From assembly GCF_900129505.1 (NCBI RefSeq), contig NZ_LT670818.1, positions 2,294,001 to 2,358,000 of the forward strand: a DNA stretch of 64,000 nucleotides. The letters are read 5' to 3'. This document shows positions 1 through 12,093 of this stretch, piece by piece. Position 1 is the stretch's first letter. The number at the start of each line of letters is the position of its first letter. The stretch is from Bradyrhizobium erythrophlei (GTDB lineage Bacteria > Pseudomonadota > Alphaproteobacteria > Rhizobiales > Xanthobacteraceae). The notes beneath the pieces were generated by a model. That model saw only the letters and a list, made by a program, of their open reading frames with translations, had not been told where the DNA came from and searched no databases. The position numbers and the translations under genes were made by a program.

Positions 1-1
1 G

Positions 2-925
2 CTGTTGTTCCTCAACCGCAGGGGCTATGCGCCCTTGACCCTGTGCCGGGCCTGCGGGCATCGCTTTGCCTGCACAATCTGCGACGCCTGGCTGGTCGAT
101 CACCGTTTTCGCCAGCGCCTGGTGTGCCATCACTGCGGCTTCTCGATGCCGCGCCCGCATGTCTGCCCGCATTGCCAGGCCGAGGAATCGCTGGTCGCGG
201 TCGGCCCCGGCGTCGAACGCCTGCAGGAGGAAGCCGCGGCACTGTTTCCGCAAGCCCGCACCATGGTGCTGTCGAGCGACCTGATCACCTCGATCGAAAC
301 CATGCGCGCCGAGTTGACCGAGATCGCGGAGGGCCGCGTCGATATCATCATCGGCACCCAATTGGTGGCGAAGGGCCATAATTTCCCGAGGCTCAATCTG
401 GTCGGCGTCGTCGATGCCGATCTGGGCCTGAGCAATGGCGATCCGCGCGCGGCCGAGCGCACCTGGCAATTGCTCAACCAGGTGATCGGACGCGCCGGAC
501 GCGATCAGGGCAGGGGCGTCGGTTATTTGCAGACCCACCAGCCCGAACATCCCGTGATGAAGGCCCTGGTGGCGTGCGACCGCGAGGCGTTTTATGCCAG
601 CGAGATCGAGGCCCGCGAGCGCGCCTCCTATCCGCCGTTCGGCCGGCTGGCGAGCCTGATCATTTCCGCCGGCGACCGGCCGACCGCCGAAGGTTTTGCG
701 CGCAAGCTTGCCGCGATCGCGCCGATCGACGAGCGGATCAAGGTGCTGGGACCCGCCGAAGCCCCGCTCGCGGTGATCAAGGGCCGCTATCGCTTCCGCC
801 TGCTGGTGAAATCGGCCCGCAATGTCGATCTGTCGGAATATCTGCGCGAATGGCTGGCCGCCGGTCCGAAGACAAAAGGCAATCTCAAGCTTGAGGTCGA
901 CGTCGATCCGCAGAGCTTTTTGTGA
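2..925 (+). CDS. priA: Primosomal protein N' (PriA helicase), C-terminal part
   Basis: Partial gene; the start lies before the window and the reading frame is open from base 2. PriA is the 3'-5' superfamily 2 helicase that reloads the replisome at stalled forks. Visible are the cysteine pairs of the two zinc sites (CRAC, CTIC, CHHC, CPHC) within the first 60 residues, helicase motif V-like GTQLVAKGHNFP, motif VI QVIGRAGRDQG, and the C-terminal domain ending DVDPQSFL. A strong bidirectional terminator follows about 40 bases after the stop. The position close upstream of the atp operon is usual for Bradyrhizobium relatives. Identification is secure. Confidence 0.96.
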   Translation: MLFLNRRGYAPLTLCRACGHRFACTICDAWLVDHRFRQRLVCHHCGFSMPRPHVCPHCQAEESLVAVGPGVERLQEEAAALFPQARTMVLSSDLITSIETMRAELTEIAEGRVDIIIGTQLVAKGHNFPRLNLVGVVDADLGLSNGDPRAAERTWQLLNQVIGRAGRDQGRGVGYLQTHQPEHPVMKALVACDREAFYASEIEARERASYPPFGRLASLIISAGDRPTAEGFARKLAAIAPIDERIKVLGPAEAPLAVIKGRYRFRLLVKSARNVDLSEYLREWLAAGPKTKGNLKLEVDVDPQSFL

Positions 926-962
926 GTGAGAGGATGATGCCGCAGTGACGGCCGACAAAAAA

Positions 963-995
963 GCCCGCCGTCATTTACGACGGCGGACCCTTTTT
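963..995. terminator. Bidirectional intrinsic terminator between priA and the rlpA-like gene
   Basis: Perfect 8-bp stem (CCGCCGTC at 965-972, GACGGCGG at 979-986) with a six-base loop, preceded by an A run and followed by five T. It lies between two convergent genes, so it can serve both strands. Confidence 0.8.
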
Positions 996-1075
996 CGGCG
1001 TGCAGCAAGTCTGCGGCCGTTACGCTACGCAACGCTTACTGGGTTTGATGGATCGAAGAGGCGCGCAAGACGCCG

Positions 1076-1594
1076 TCAGGAGACGACTTCAGCGGTCACC
1101 CGGCCGACGCCGGCGCTGGTCAGGCCGATCGCGCGGGCGGCGCCCGTCGACAGGTCCAATACCCGGCCGCGGACGAATGGGCCGCGGTCATTAACGGTGA
1201 CGACGACGCTGCGGCCGCCATGGGTCACCCGGAGCTTGGTGCCGAACGGCAGTGAGCGGTGGGCGCAGGTCAGGGCGTTCTGATTGAAGTGCTGACCGGA
1301 GGCAGTCTTGCTGCCGGACTCGTTGCCGTAGAAGGACGCCATCCCCGAGAAGCTGCGTCCGCCGCCCGACGACGGAGCGATCGAGGCATTGGCGCCGCGC
1401 CAGGCCAGGCTGCCGGCGCCCCGCGGCGAGTCACTGGCGTGATGGTGATGATGGTAGCCGTCGTGATGATGCCGATGTGATTTGGCAGAAGCCTCGGTGG
1501 CGGTTCCGCCGACCAGGAGAGTTGCGGTGACGAGCGCCAGCGCAGTGCGCGACTGGGTTACCCTTCCCAGTGTCGGGTTTTTGAATGTTACCAT
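1076..1594 (-). CDS. RlpA-like double-psi beta-barrel protein, exported
   Basis: 172 residues. After a basic start there is a hydrophobic signal segment (about residues 15-35, ending near ASAKS), a histidine-rich stretch around residues 40-52, then an RlpA-type double-psi beta-barrel: GMASFYGNESGSKTASGQ, LPFGTKLRVTH, VVVTVNDRGPFVRGRVLDLS. RlpA proteins act in the envelope; some are lytic transglycosylases on denuded glycan strands, but activity of this short form is not shown by sequence. No lipobox cysteine is seen, unlike the second RlpA-like gene at 62920, so it is probably periplasmic. The His run could bind metal (inference). Confidence 0.85.
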   Translation of the reverse strand: MVTFKNPTLGRVTQSRTALALVTATLLVGGTATEASAKSHRHHHDGYHHHHHASDSPRGAGSLAWRGANASIAPSSGGGRSFSGMASFYGNESGSKTASGQHFNQNALTCAHRSLPFGTKLRVTHGGRSVVVTVNDRGPFVRGRVLDLSTGAARAIGLTSAGVGRVTAEVVS

Positions 1595-2253
1595 GCATTA
1601 GTCCCTCGGATAGTATTGCCACATGTGTGACTAGTGGAACCCCCGTCCCAATTTGCTTGGTCGCCGTTTGGTGGGCTAATGAGGCATAAAAGGGGCAGTA
1701 AAACCTGTTTGTCTCCCGCTGAAATATCTTGTGACCGAATGCGGTCAATCGTTAATATTTCATAAGTACTGCAGACACATGAAGAATTAATGGTTTATTA
1801 CTTAGAAATACTTTCAAGAGAAGTCGTCGCCGAAGAAGACGAGATTTCGCCAAGTAATGCGGGCGGTCGGATGAACCCGGCCAAGCCGGCGTTCCCTGCG
1901 TATGGCTCCATGCAGCCATGCATCCGGCGCCGGAACGAATTGCCGCTTGCGATTTCCGCGAAGCGTCAGCGTGATCTGGTCGGGGCCGAAAAACTCGCGG
2001 CGCCGGAGGAGCCGAAAAATGTCATCCGGCCGGCACGGATAAGCACATGCGACAAGGCAGCGCCGGCGCGTTCCGTCATGTTGCACCTGCGCTCCTGCTA
2101 TGTTAGCAAAGCCGCGATTTTAACGATCCCGGTACAGCCTGTGCCGGTCGAAAATCGAAGTCCCGCTTGAATTCCAAGGGCTTGGATCGCTAGGCGCCGC
2201 ATCGTGGCGACGGTTTTTCCCTTGCGAATTTGACAGCAATAAAGAGCAAGCTT
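1595..2253. other. Intergenic region upstream of the atp operon
   Basis: About 660 bases between the divergent rlpA-like gene and atpH. The part around 1680-1800 is clearly richer in A/T than its surroundings and is the likely site of the promoter for the minus-strand gene. A plus-strand open frame (1790-2170) has no recognisable protein character and is not called. The atp promoter should lie here, but I could not place its boxes with confidence. Confidence 0.5.
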
Positions 2254-4343
<2,090 letters not shown>

Positions 4344-4357
4344 AGAACGAGACGTCG

Positions 4358-4380
4358 ATGCCCGGCACAAAGCCGGGCAT
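4358..4380 (+). promoter_or_regulatory. Hairpin between atpA and atpG
   Basis: Perfect 9-bp inverted repeat (ATGCCCGGC at 4358-4366 and GCCGGGCAT at 4372-4380) with a five-base loop and no T run after it. It sits in the 93-base gap between two genes of one operon. It is more likely an RNA-stabilising or processing hairpin, or a relic of a dispersed repeat, than a terminator. Confidence 0.5.
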
Positions 4381-4436
4381 GACAAAAGCGAGGCTTGCGG
4401 TCGGATCGAGGATCGGATCGCCGGGGTGAACTGAGA

Positions 4437-5315
4437 ATGGCTTCCCTTAAAGACATGCGGGTCCGCATTGCCTCCACCAAGGCGACGCAGAAGATCACCA
4501 AGGCCATGCAGATGGTCGCGGCGTCGAAACTGCGCCGTGCGCAGACCGCCGCCGAAGCGGCGCGGCCCTACGCGGAAAAAATGGACGCGGTGATTTCGAA
4601 TATCGCCAGTGCCGCGGCGGGGTCGCCCGGCGCGCCGGTGCTGCTGGCCGGCACCGGCAAGGATCAGGTCCATCTGTTCCTGGTCTGCACCGGCGAACGC
4701 GGCCTGTGCGGCGCCTTCAACTCCTCGATCGTGCGTCTCGCCCGCGAGCGCGCGCTGGCGCTGATGAACCAGGGCAAAGAGGTCAAGTTCTTCTGCGTCG
4801 GCCGCAAGGGCTTCGAGCAGCTGCGCCGCACCTTCGAAAAGCAGATCGTCGAGAATATCGAGTTGCGCTCGGTCCGCCAGCTCGGCTTCGTCAATGCCGA
4901 GGATATCGCCAAGCGGGTGGTCGCGCGTTTCGACGCCGGCGAGTTCGACGTCTGCACGCTGTTCTTCTCGCGTTTCAAATCCGTGATCGCGCAGGTCCCG
5001 ACCGCGCAGCAGATCATTCCGCTGGTGGTGGAGACCGAGGCCGCCAATGTTGGCGCTACCACATCCTACGAATACGAGCCCGAGGAAGACGAGATCCTGA
5101 CCGGCCTGCTGCCGCGCAATCTGGCGGTGCAGATCTTCCGCGCGCTGCTCGAAAACAATGCCTCGTTCTATGGCGCGCAAATGAGCGCGATGGACAACGC
5201 CACCCGCAACGCCGGCGACATGATCCGCAAGCAGACCCTGATCTACAACCGAACCCGTCAGGCCCAGATCACCAAGGAGCTGATCGAAATCATCTCCGGC
5301 GCCGAGGCGCTCTAG
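4437..5315 (+). CDS. atpG: ATP synthase F1 gamma subunit
   Basis: 292 residues. Central rotor shaft of F1. Product begins [20 protein letters not shown], the classic gamma N-terminus, so the ATG at 4437 is taken rather than an in-frame start 42 bases upstream. The C-terminal helix [20 protein letters not shown] matches the family. Lies 93 bases after atpA and 58 before atpD. Confidence 0.97.
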   Translation: MASLKDMRVRIASTKATQKITKAMQMVAASKLRRAQTAAEAARPYAEKMDAVISNIASAAAGSPGAPVLLAGTGKDQVHLFLVCTGERGLCGAFNSSIVRLARERALALMNQGKEVKFFCVGRKGFEQLRRTFEKQIVENIELRSVRQLGFVNAEDIAKRVVARFDAGEFDVCTLFFSRFKSVIAQVPTAQQIIPLVVETEAANVGATTSYEYEPEEDEILTGLLPRNLAVQIFRALLENNASFYGAQMSAMDNATRNAGDMIRKQTLIYNRTRQAQITKELIEIISGAEAL

Positions 5316-5346
5316 CCACTCGCGCGACACACTGGCGGACTTCTAG

Positions 5347-6816
<1,470 letters not shown>

Positions 6817-6818
6817 GA

Positions 6819-6912
6819 GGGCGAATAGCGAATAGGGAGTGGCGAATAGTTAAAGGCCATTCCCTTCCTTCACTGCTCGCCATTCGCTACTCGCCACTTA
6901 CTACTCGCAGGT
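6819..6912. repeat. Palindromic repeat inside the atp operon (atpD-atpC gap)
   Basis: The 104-base gap between atpD and atpC is built from short GCGAATAG / GCGAGTAG units on the left arm and their reverse complement (CTATTCGC / CTACTCGC type) on the right arm, around a centre near 6860. The arms can fold into a long imperfect hairpin. Units of this type are common intergenic repeats in Bradyrhizobium (family knowledge); here one sits within an essential operon. Confidence 0.7.
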
Positions 6913-6920
6913 ACACCACC

Positions 6921-7328
6921 ATGGCCACCTTCCACTTCGATCTCGTCTCGCCTGAAAAGCTCGCCTTCACCGGCGAGGTCGATCAGGTCGACGTTCCCGG
7001 CGTCGAAGGCGATTTCGGCGTGCTCGCCGGACATGCGCCGGTGGTGGCCGTGATCCGGCCGGGGATCCTCACGGTGACCACGGGCGGCACCCATCAGAAG
7101 ATCATCGTGCTCGGCGGGCTTGCGGAAATGTCCGAGAATGGCCTGACCGTGCTGGCCGATGTCGCCACCTCGATCGACGAGCTCGACCGGGCGCGGTTCG
7201 CCGACACGATTTCCGAGATGGAAGCCAAGCTTGCCGAAAAGGACGGCTCGGAGCTCGATCGCGAGATCGAACGGCTCGATCATTTCAAGAGCATCCAGAG
7301 CCAGCTCAGCGCGACGGCGATGCACTGA
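6921..7328 (+). CDS. atpC: ATP synthase F1 epsilon subunit
   Basis: 135 residues. Epsilon subunit, which contacts the c-ring and regulates ATP hydrolysis. The N-terminal beta-sandwich ([30 protein letters not shown]) is clear, followed by a C-terminal helical part. Last gene of the atp operon; separated from atpD by a palindromic repeat but in the same direction. Confidence 0.96.
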   Translation: MATFHFDLVSPEKLAFTGEVDQVDVPGVEGDFGVLAGHAPVVAVIRPGILTVTTGGTHQKIIVLGGLAEMSENGLTVLADVATSIDELDRARFADTISEMEAKLAEKDGSELDREIERLDHFKSIQSQLSATAMH

Positions 7329-7469
7329 GCGGGTCGGCCCCGCCAGCCGCGGCAAAACCAAACTGAATTGAGCCTCCGCGACGGCGCGACCGGCGCCGGA
7401 ACTTAGGTTGCGCCTGTGAACTTCTGGCGCCATTCTGCGACCAATCATCGTGGTCCGGGGCCGGCTTTC

Positions 7470-9065
7470 ATGAAACGCAAGATCGCAGCCATTTTTGCGG
7501 CGGATATTGCCGGCTATTCGAGGCTGGTCGCCGAGGACGAAGAGGAGACGCTGCGGCGTCTGGCCTCCTACCGGGCAGTGACCGACGATTTCATCGCCAA
7601 ATCCGGCGGACGAATCTTCAACACCGCCGGCGATGCGGTGCTGGCCGAATTTCCGAGCGCCGTCGAAGCGGTGCGATGCGCGATCGACATCCAGGAAAGC
7701 CTGCGCACCCGCAATATGGCCTATCCGCCCAGCCGCCAGATGAGCTTTCGCATCGGCATCACGATCGGCGACGTGGTCGAGCGTGACGGCGACCTGCTCG
7801 GCGACGGCGTCAACATTGCGGCGCGGCTCGAGGGCCTGGCCGAGGTCGGCGGCATCTGCGTCTCGCGCGCGGTGCATGAACAGGTCGCCAACAAGCTGTC
7901 GGTGCAGTTCGCCGATATCGGCGCGCAGGAAGTGAAGAACATTCCGACCCCGGTGCATGCCTATATGGTGGCGATGCGCCGCGAGGACGGCACCTACGCG
8001 ACACCGCAAGTGAAGAAGCCTGCTGCCAAAGCCTCGGCAACGCCGAACTGGATGTGGCCGCTGGCGGTGACGGTGGTGTGCGTCGTCGCCATTGGCGTCG
8101 CAGGCTTTCTGTATTTTACCAAGCTTGAGCTGCCAGGAAGGTCCGGGGAGACGTCCACCGCAGCCAACACGACCCCGGCGGCAACTGCGGTCGCGGCCGC
8201 GGCGCCCGCGGCGCCGGCCCCTCCGCCGGCGGCACCGATCGCATCGAGCGAGAGGTTTGCGGCCGAGACCGTGCCGTTCGTCGGCGATCGCGCCCGTATT
8301 ACCCTGGCGAACGAGTATGCGCCCGCGGCGGACTTCAAGGCCGTCGCCCTCAACAATGCCGGCGTCAACGCGTTTGTCGTGGCGCAGCCGAGCGAAGAAG
8401 CCGCGAAAAGTGCCGCCGTCGAGCAATGTCAGAAACACGCCGACGCGGCGCAGTCGCCGCGAAAATGCGAAGTCTACGCCGTCGGCAACACGGTGGTTTC
8501 CATGTATGGCCATCCGCCGCTGCCGCCGACGCCCTGGATCGTGCACGATCCGTCGACCGAACGGCCGCTTGTTCCCGTCGAGGTTCCCCTGGTCCACGAA
8601 GGCCCGAGGAAGAGCATCGACGAAAGATACCTGCGGGGACGCAAAAGCAAGGCGATTGCGGTTGGGCCGGGAGGGCAAATGTTCTTCTTCTTCAATCAGG
8701 ACTCGCCGGAAGAGGCGGCGCGGCGGACGCTCGAAGGCTGTGGCGCGGTCGCGGGTACGGCCTGCAAGATCGTCGCTGTTGATGATGTGTTCGTGGTGCC
8801 GGTGCCGACCATCCTGAAAGTCACCGGCCGGCCTGCCGGCAACGCCTCGATCGCGGCGGACGCGCGCGACGACGTGGTGCGCCAGCTCGCGGCTGCGTCG
8901 GACGGATGGAATGCGGTTGCGACCGGCGCGGCGGGGCATCCGGGATTGGCGCTCAAGGCGGCGAACGAACAGAACGCGATCAACCAGGCGCTCGGTAACT
9001 GCGCCAAACGCGACAGCGACTGTCACGTCATCGCGATCGGTCCGTTTTCGGTCGGACCGAATTAG
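7470..9065 (+). CDS. Membrane-anchored adenylate/guanylate cyclase with periplasmic cysteine-pair repeats
   Basis: 531 residues from the ATG at 7470 (MKRKIAAIFAADIAGYSRL); a GTG at 7416 would extend it by 18. Residues 1-165 are a class III nucleotide cyclase catalytic domain with the metal-binding pattern IFAADIAGYS and GRIFNTAGDAVLAEFPS. One transmembrane helix follows (WMWPLAVTVVCVVAIGVAGF), then an Ala/Pro linker and a periplasmic part with three similar units, each with one cysteine pair (EQC...KCEVYAVG, EGC...ACKIVAVD, GNC...DCHVIAIG), resembling DUF4189-type repeats. Likely senses something in the periplasm and makes cAMP or cGMP inside; the ligand is unknown. Confidence 0.88.
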   Translation: MKRKIAAIFAADIAGYSRLVAEDEEETLRRLASYRAVTDDFIAKSGGRIFNTAGDAVLAEFPSAVEAVRCAIDIQESLRTRNMAYPPSRQMSFRIGITIGDVVERDGDLLGDGVNIAARLEGLAEVGGICVSRAVHEQVANKLSVQFADIGAQEVKNIPTPVHAYMVAMRREDGTYATPQVKKPAAKASATPNWMWPLAVTVVCVVAIGVAGFLYFTKLELPGRSGETSTAANTTPAATAVAAAAPAAPAPPPAAPIASSERFAAETVPFVGDRARITLANEYAPAADFKAVALNNAGVNAFVVAQPSEEAAKSAAVEQCQKHADAAQSPRKCEVYAVGNTVVSMYGHPPLPPTPWIVHDPSTERPLVPVEVPLVHEGPRKSIDERYLRGRKSKAIAVGPGGQMFFFFNQDSPEEAARRTLEGCGAVAGTACKIVAVDDVFVVPVPTILKVTGRPAGNASIAADARDDVVRQLAAASDGWNAVATGAAGHPGLALKAANEQNAINQALGNCAKRDSDCHVIAIGPFSVGPN

Positions 9066-9144
9066 GGCGCGTATTCATACATCGAGATTGATGGGCGCCG
9101 CCGTCGCATGATTGATCTGATATGAAAGAGGCCGCTGGGGCGCC

Positions 9145-9480
9145 ATGATTCGTAATCTGCTCGCCATATTTGCGTTTGCTTCTTGCTTGACGGTGTTCGC
9201 TTCAGCAGCGGTCGCGACGTATTTTCATTTCCAAGCAATAGCAAACATCCCGGCTGGTGGCCCGCGTCGGAGGATTGTGAAAGTGAATCGCTTAAATGCT
9301 CTCTTGTTCCCTGATGAGCTATCCCCCATCGGACTGCAGTATAGAGTACGTTGCCTAAGGACTTTGACCGCGCCTTTGCTTCATTGTCGCTACGGCAGCG
9401 ACGGCGTTGGTGCTTGCATTGACAAAAACCGAACTAAAACGCTGCGAGCGAACACTTGGCGTTCGCCGGAGAGAAACCGG
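9145..9480 (+). pseudogene. Small two-helix membrane protein with an apparent frameshift
   Basis: Starts MIRNLLAIFAFASCLTVF with one hydrophobic helix (residues 5-30), then a soluble stretch with NRLNALLFPDELSPIGLQYR. In the starting frame the sequence loses protein character after about 9365, while the +1 frame (from 9368) reads LCFIVATAATALVLALTK, a good second membrane helix. The likely original was a protein with two membrane helices and a one-base indel between 9355 and 9375. The true 3' end is unclear because the frame runs on antisense to rppH; the end given is approximate. A sequencing error is possible. Confidence 0.45.
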
Positions 9481-9514
9481 TTCGTACACTACCGCATCAC
9501 GCGCTGTAGTTCGC

Positions 9515-10015
9515 TCATCCCGCACACGCCGCAAACCGTTGCGCCACCGTGCGATACACCTCGCGCCGGAAGGGCACCACGAGTTCGGCGACGCGGTCGA
9601 GCCGCTCCCATCGCCATTGGTCGAACTCCGCCGGCTGGCCATTGCGCGGCGTCAGCGGATCGATCTCGGCATCGGAGCCGGTGAAGCGCAGCGCGAACCA
9701 TTTCTGGCGCTGGCCGCGGAATTTTGCGAGTCGGTGCGACGGCGGTCCGGCGAATGGCGGAAACTCATAGGTCAGCCAATCCGTCTCCGACAGATAGTCG
9801 GCGTTGGTGACGCCGGTCTCTTCCCAGAGTTCGCGCATCACCGCGTCGCGCGGATTTTCGCCTGCGTCGATGCCGCCCTGCGGCATCTGCCATTCCAGTC
9901 CGGGAAGAATGATCTCCGGCCCGTCGTCCCGGAAGCGCCGCCCGATCAGGACATGACCGGCCGCGTTGAACAGCGCGATCCCTACATTGGGACGGTAGAG
10001 TTTGCCTTCTGTCAT
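9515..10015 (-). CDS. rppH: RNA pyrophosphohydrolase (Nudix), paralogue 1
   Basis: 166 residues from the ATG at 10015, which has a GGAGA ribosome site; an ATG 18 bases upstream also exists. RppH removes pyrophosphate from the 5' end of transcripts, opening them to RNase E decay. Nudix box GGIDAGENPRDAVMRELWEE continues TGV, with all catalytic glutamates, and the RppH-type segment FRGQRQKWFALRF is present. A second rppH-like gene with the same architecture lies immediately upstream on the same strand, separated by a palindromic repeat. Confidence 0.93.
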   Translation of the reverse strand: MTEGKLYRPNVGIALFNAAGHVLIGRRFRDDGPEIILPGLEWQMPQGGIDAGENPRDAVMRELWEETGVTNADYLSETDWLTYEFPPFAGPPSHRLAKFRGQRQKWFALRFTGSDAEIDPLTPRNGQPAEFDQWRWERLDRVAELVVPFRREVYRTVAQRFAACAG

Positions 10016-10027
10016 GGAGTCTCCGGT

Positions 10028-10105
10028 CGTCATTCCGGAATGCGCGAAGCGCAGATCCGGAATCTCGAGGTTCCGGGTTCATGCTTCGCATGCCCCGGAA
10101 CGACG
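10028..10105. repeat. Dispersed palindromic repeat between the two rppH genes
   Basis: A 78-base element whose ends are inverted copies (CGTCATTCCGG at the left, CCGGAACGACG at the right) with further internal inverted parts (GCGCGAAGCGC, ATGCTTCGCAT). This is a common Bradyrhizobium intergenic repeat type (family knowledge). It fills nearly all of the gap between the two rppH genes. Confidence 0.75.
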
Positions 10106-10112
10106 TAACGCA

Positions 10113-10616
10113 CTAGCCGCCCGCGAGGCCGGAAAATTCCTTCACCACGCGCTCATAGACCGGCCGCTTGAACGGGACGATCAGCTCGGGAAGATTCTTC
10201 ATCGGCTCCCAGCGCCAGGTGATGAATTCCGCCTTGTGGCCGCCGCCGGGACTGGCGACGTTGATTTCGGAATCTTTGCCGGTGAAGCGGACCGCGTACC
10301 ATTTCTGCCGCTGCCCGCGATAGCGGCCCTTCCAGGTGCGTCCGGCGACGGTGCGGGGAATGTCGTAGATTAGCCAGTCGGTGACCTCGCCGAGCTTCTC
10401 GACCGAACGGACGCTGGTCTCTTCATAGAGTTCGCGCTTGGCGGCCTCCCAGGTATCCTCGCCGGGATCGACTCCGCCCTGCGGCATCTGCCAGACGTGG
10501 GAGTCGTCGACATGTTCGATGCCGCCGGCGCGACGTCCGATGAAGACGAGCCCTGCCGGGTTGATCAGCATCATGCCGACGCATGTTCGATAGGGCAGGT
10601 CTTCGTAGCGCGCCAT
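10113..10616 (-). CDS. rppH: RNA pyrophosphohydrolase (Nudix), paralogue 2
   Basis: 167 residues from ATG 10616 ([20 protein letters not shown]); an upstream in-frame ATG at 10640 is possible. Nudix box [20 protein letters not shown] continues TSV, and the segment [13 protein letters not shown] mirrors paralogue 1. Both copies keep the catalytic residues. The two differ enough to be an old duplication. This copy is longer between the Nudix box and the RGQRQKW segment. Which one is the main mRNA decapping enzyme cannot be told from sequence. Confidence 0.93.
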   Translation of the reverse strand: MARYEDLPYRTCVGMMLINPAGLVFIGRRAGGIEHVDDSHVWQMPQGGVDPGEDTWEAAKRELYEETSVRSVEKLGEVTDWLIYDIPRTVAGRTWKGRYRGQRQKWYAVRFTGKDSEINVASPGGGHKAEFITWRWEPMKNLPELIVPFKRPVYERVVKEFSGLAGG

Positions 10617-10693
10617 TCCGTCAGAGCCTCTCCGCGTCATATGGGGCGGCCCGACACAAGGCCCAAGAGCCGGGGTCGCCAGCCGGTTGATAT

Positions 10694-11908
10694 TTAGCTG
10701 GATTTTGATTTCAGCATCGTGGTTGTCAATGGCACAAGCATGATGCCGCGGCTTTCGAGCGTCTTGGCCCAGAGGCCGATCCGCTCGATCGAGATTGGCA
10801 GCGCCGAGGCGATACCGACCGCGGTTCCGCGGTCTTTCGCCAGATCTTCCAGCTTTGCCAGCGCCCGGTCGATCTCAGCCGCCGTCGGCACTGCGTCGAT
10901 CGAGATATCGGCCCTGGCGAACGGCATCAACTGGCCCGCCGCCAATGAGGCCGCGACGCTGCGCGGCGCCGAGCCGTCGTCGAGATAGCCGAGCCCGCGC
11001 TTGGCGGCCTCGCGGACAATCGGCTGCATCACCGCATCGGCGGCGACGAAGCGCGCGCCCATGAAATTGGCGATCCCGGCATAGCCCTGGAACCGGCTGA
11101 GGTGCCAGTACAGCCGGTCGAGGTTTTGCTCGGGTCCAAGCGTCGTGAGCAGGGTTTGCGGGCCCGGATCGTTGTCGGGATAGTCGAACGGCTCCATCGG
11201 CACCTGCAGCAGGATCTCGTGGCGCTGCGCGCGCGCCCGCTCGGCCAGTTTGCCGGGATCGGAGCCATAGGGCGTAAACGCCAGCGTCACCGCGGGCGGC
11301 AGTTTCATGATGGCGTCAGTGGTCTTGGCGGCGCCGACGCCGAGGCCGCCGACCACGATGGAAACCGTCGGCATCCTGGCTGCCTTTGCGCGGTCGGCCT
11401 CGGCGGCGTAGACCGTGAAGGGTTTCAAGCCGTCCGCCACCACCGGGATCATGCCGTAGCGCGATTTTTCGAGCAGGCGGGCGTCGATGCCGGCCATCAT
11501 GGCGGGCGCGGCCGCAGGCTCCCCCGCTGCGGCCTTTTCCGCAGCTTCGCCGCCGCCAATCGGGACGTCGTGGCGCGCGCCGCTGGAGCCGTCGATGATG
11601 GTGACGGTCTTCGGCTCGCCTGGGGTCTCGTGCCTGGAGGCGGCCTTGGCCCCGTGTTCCGGCGCGGCTGCGGGCTCCGCGGCAGGTTTTTCTTCCGCGG
11701 GCGTCGGCGGGCGGATCGCCACGCGGACGATCGGCTCGCCGCCCAGTGGATTGTCGTTGAAGAGGGCGAAGCCCGCGAAGGTAACCAGGAACAGGCCGAG
11801 CAATACGGCCAGCAGCTGGAATCCGGTAAACGGCAGCCGGTAGCGGCGTTTCCGGCGCGGTGTCGTCTGCCCAAGCGGCGTGCTCAGATCGTCGGCCGTC
11901 TCTGCCAT
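10694..11908 (-). CDS. Divergent polysaccharide deacetylase family protein (YibQ-like)
   Basis: 404 residues from ATG 11908, which has a GGGAAAG ribosome site; a further ATG-type start at 11959 would add 17. Short cytoplasmic N-terminus rich in arginine, one membrane anchor ([21 protein letters not shown]), a Pro/Ala/Glu linker of about 100 residues, then the divergent deacetylase domain ([57 protein letters not shown]). Family members are envelope proteins often next to the murein hydrolase activator envC and the protease ctpA, as here. Same strand as ctpA and envC, but a terminator-like hairpin lies after ctpA. Confidence 0.87.
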   Translation of the reverse strand: MAETADDLSTPLGQTTPRRKRRYRLPFTGFQLLAVLLGLFLVTFAGFALFNDNPLGGEPIVRVAIRPPTPAEEKPAAEPAAAPEHGAKAASRHETPGEPKTVTIIDGSSGARHDVPIGGGEAAEKAAAGEPAAAPAMMAGIDARLLEKSRYGMIPVVADGLKPFTVYAAEADRAKAARMPTVSIVVGGLGVGAAKTTDAIMKLPPAVTLAFTPYGSDPGKLAERARAQRHEILLQVPMEPFDYPDNDPGPQTLLTTLGPEQNLDRLYWHLSRFQGYAGIANFMGARFVAADAVMQPIVREAAKRGLGYLDDGSAPRSVAASLAAGQLMPFARADISIDAVPTAAEIDRALAKLEDLAKDRGTAVGIASALPISIERIGLWAKTLESRGIMLVPLTTTMLKSKSS

Positions 11909-12033
11909 GGATCTTTCCCGAATCAACGGGCCGACGATACCACGGCGCGGCACGGCCAAGGCAGATCCGCGGCCGCCGCGGCCGCACAGAGGCGCATTTC
12001 GGGGCCCAGGCGAACTTCCGGGAAATCATCCAG

Positions 12034-12061
12034 CAAAAAGGGCGGCCCGAGGGCCGCCCTT
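12034..12061 (-). terminator. Intrinsic terminator downstream of ctpA
   Basis: On the minus strand an 11-bp GC-rich stem (AAGGGCGGCCC paired with GGGCCGCCCTT, minimal loop) is followed by a run of five T. It lies 33 bases past the ctpA stop and before the deacetylase gene. Confidence 0.75.
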
Positions 12062-12093
12062 GGCGGTAGATGCAGGTGAGCCGCAGCCCTGAA

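Noticed and set aside
1790..2170. 126-codon plus-strand open frame upstream of atpH
   Set aside because: No protein-like composition or ribosome site.
6870..9026. 718-codon minus-strand open frame
   Set aside because: Antisense to atpC and the cyclase gene, with Arg/Gly/His-rich, low-complexity translation.
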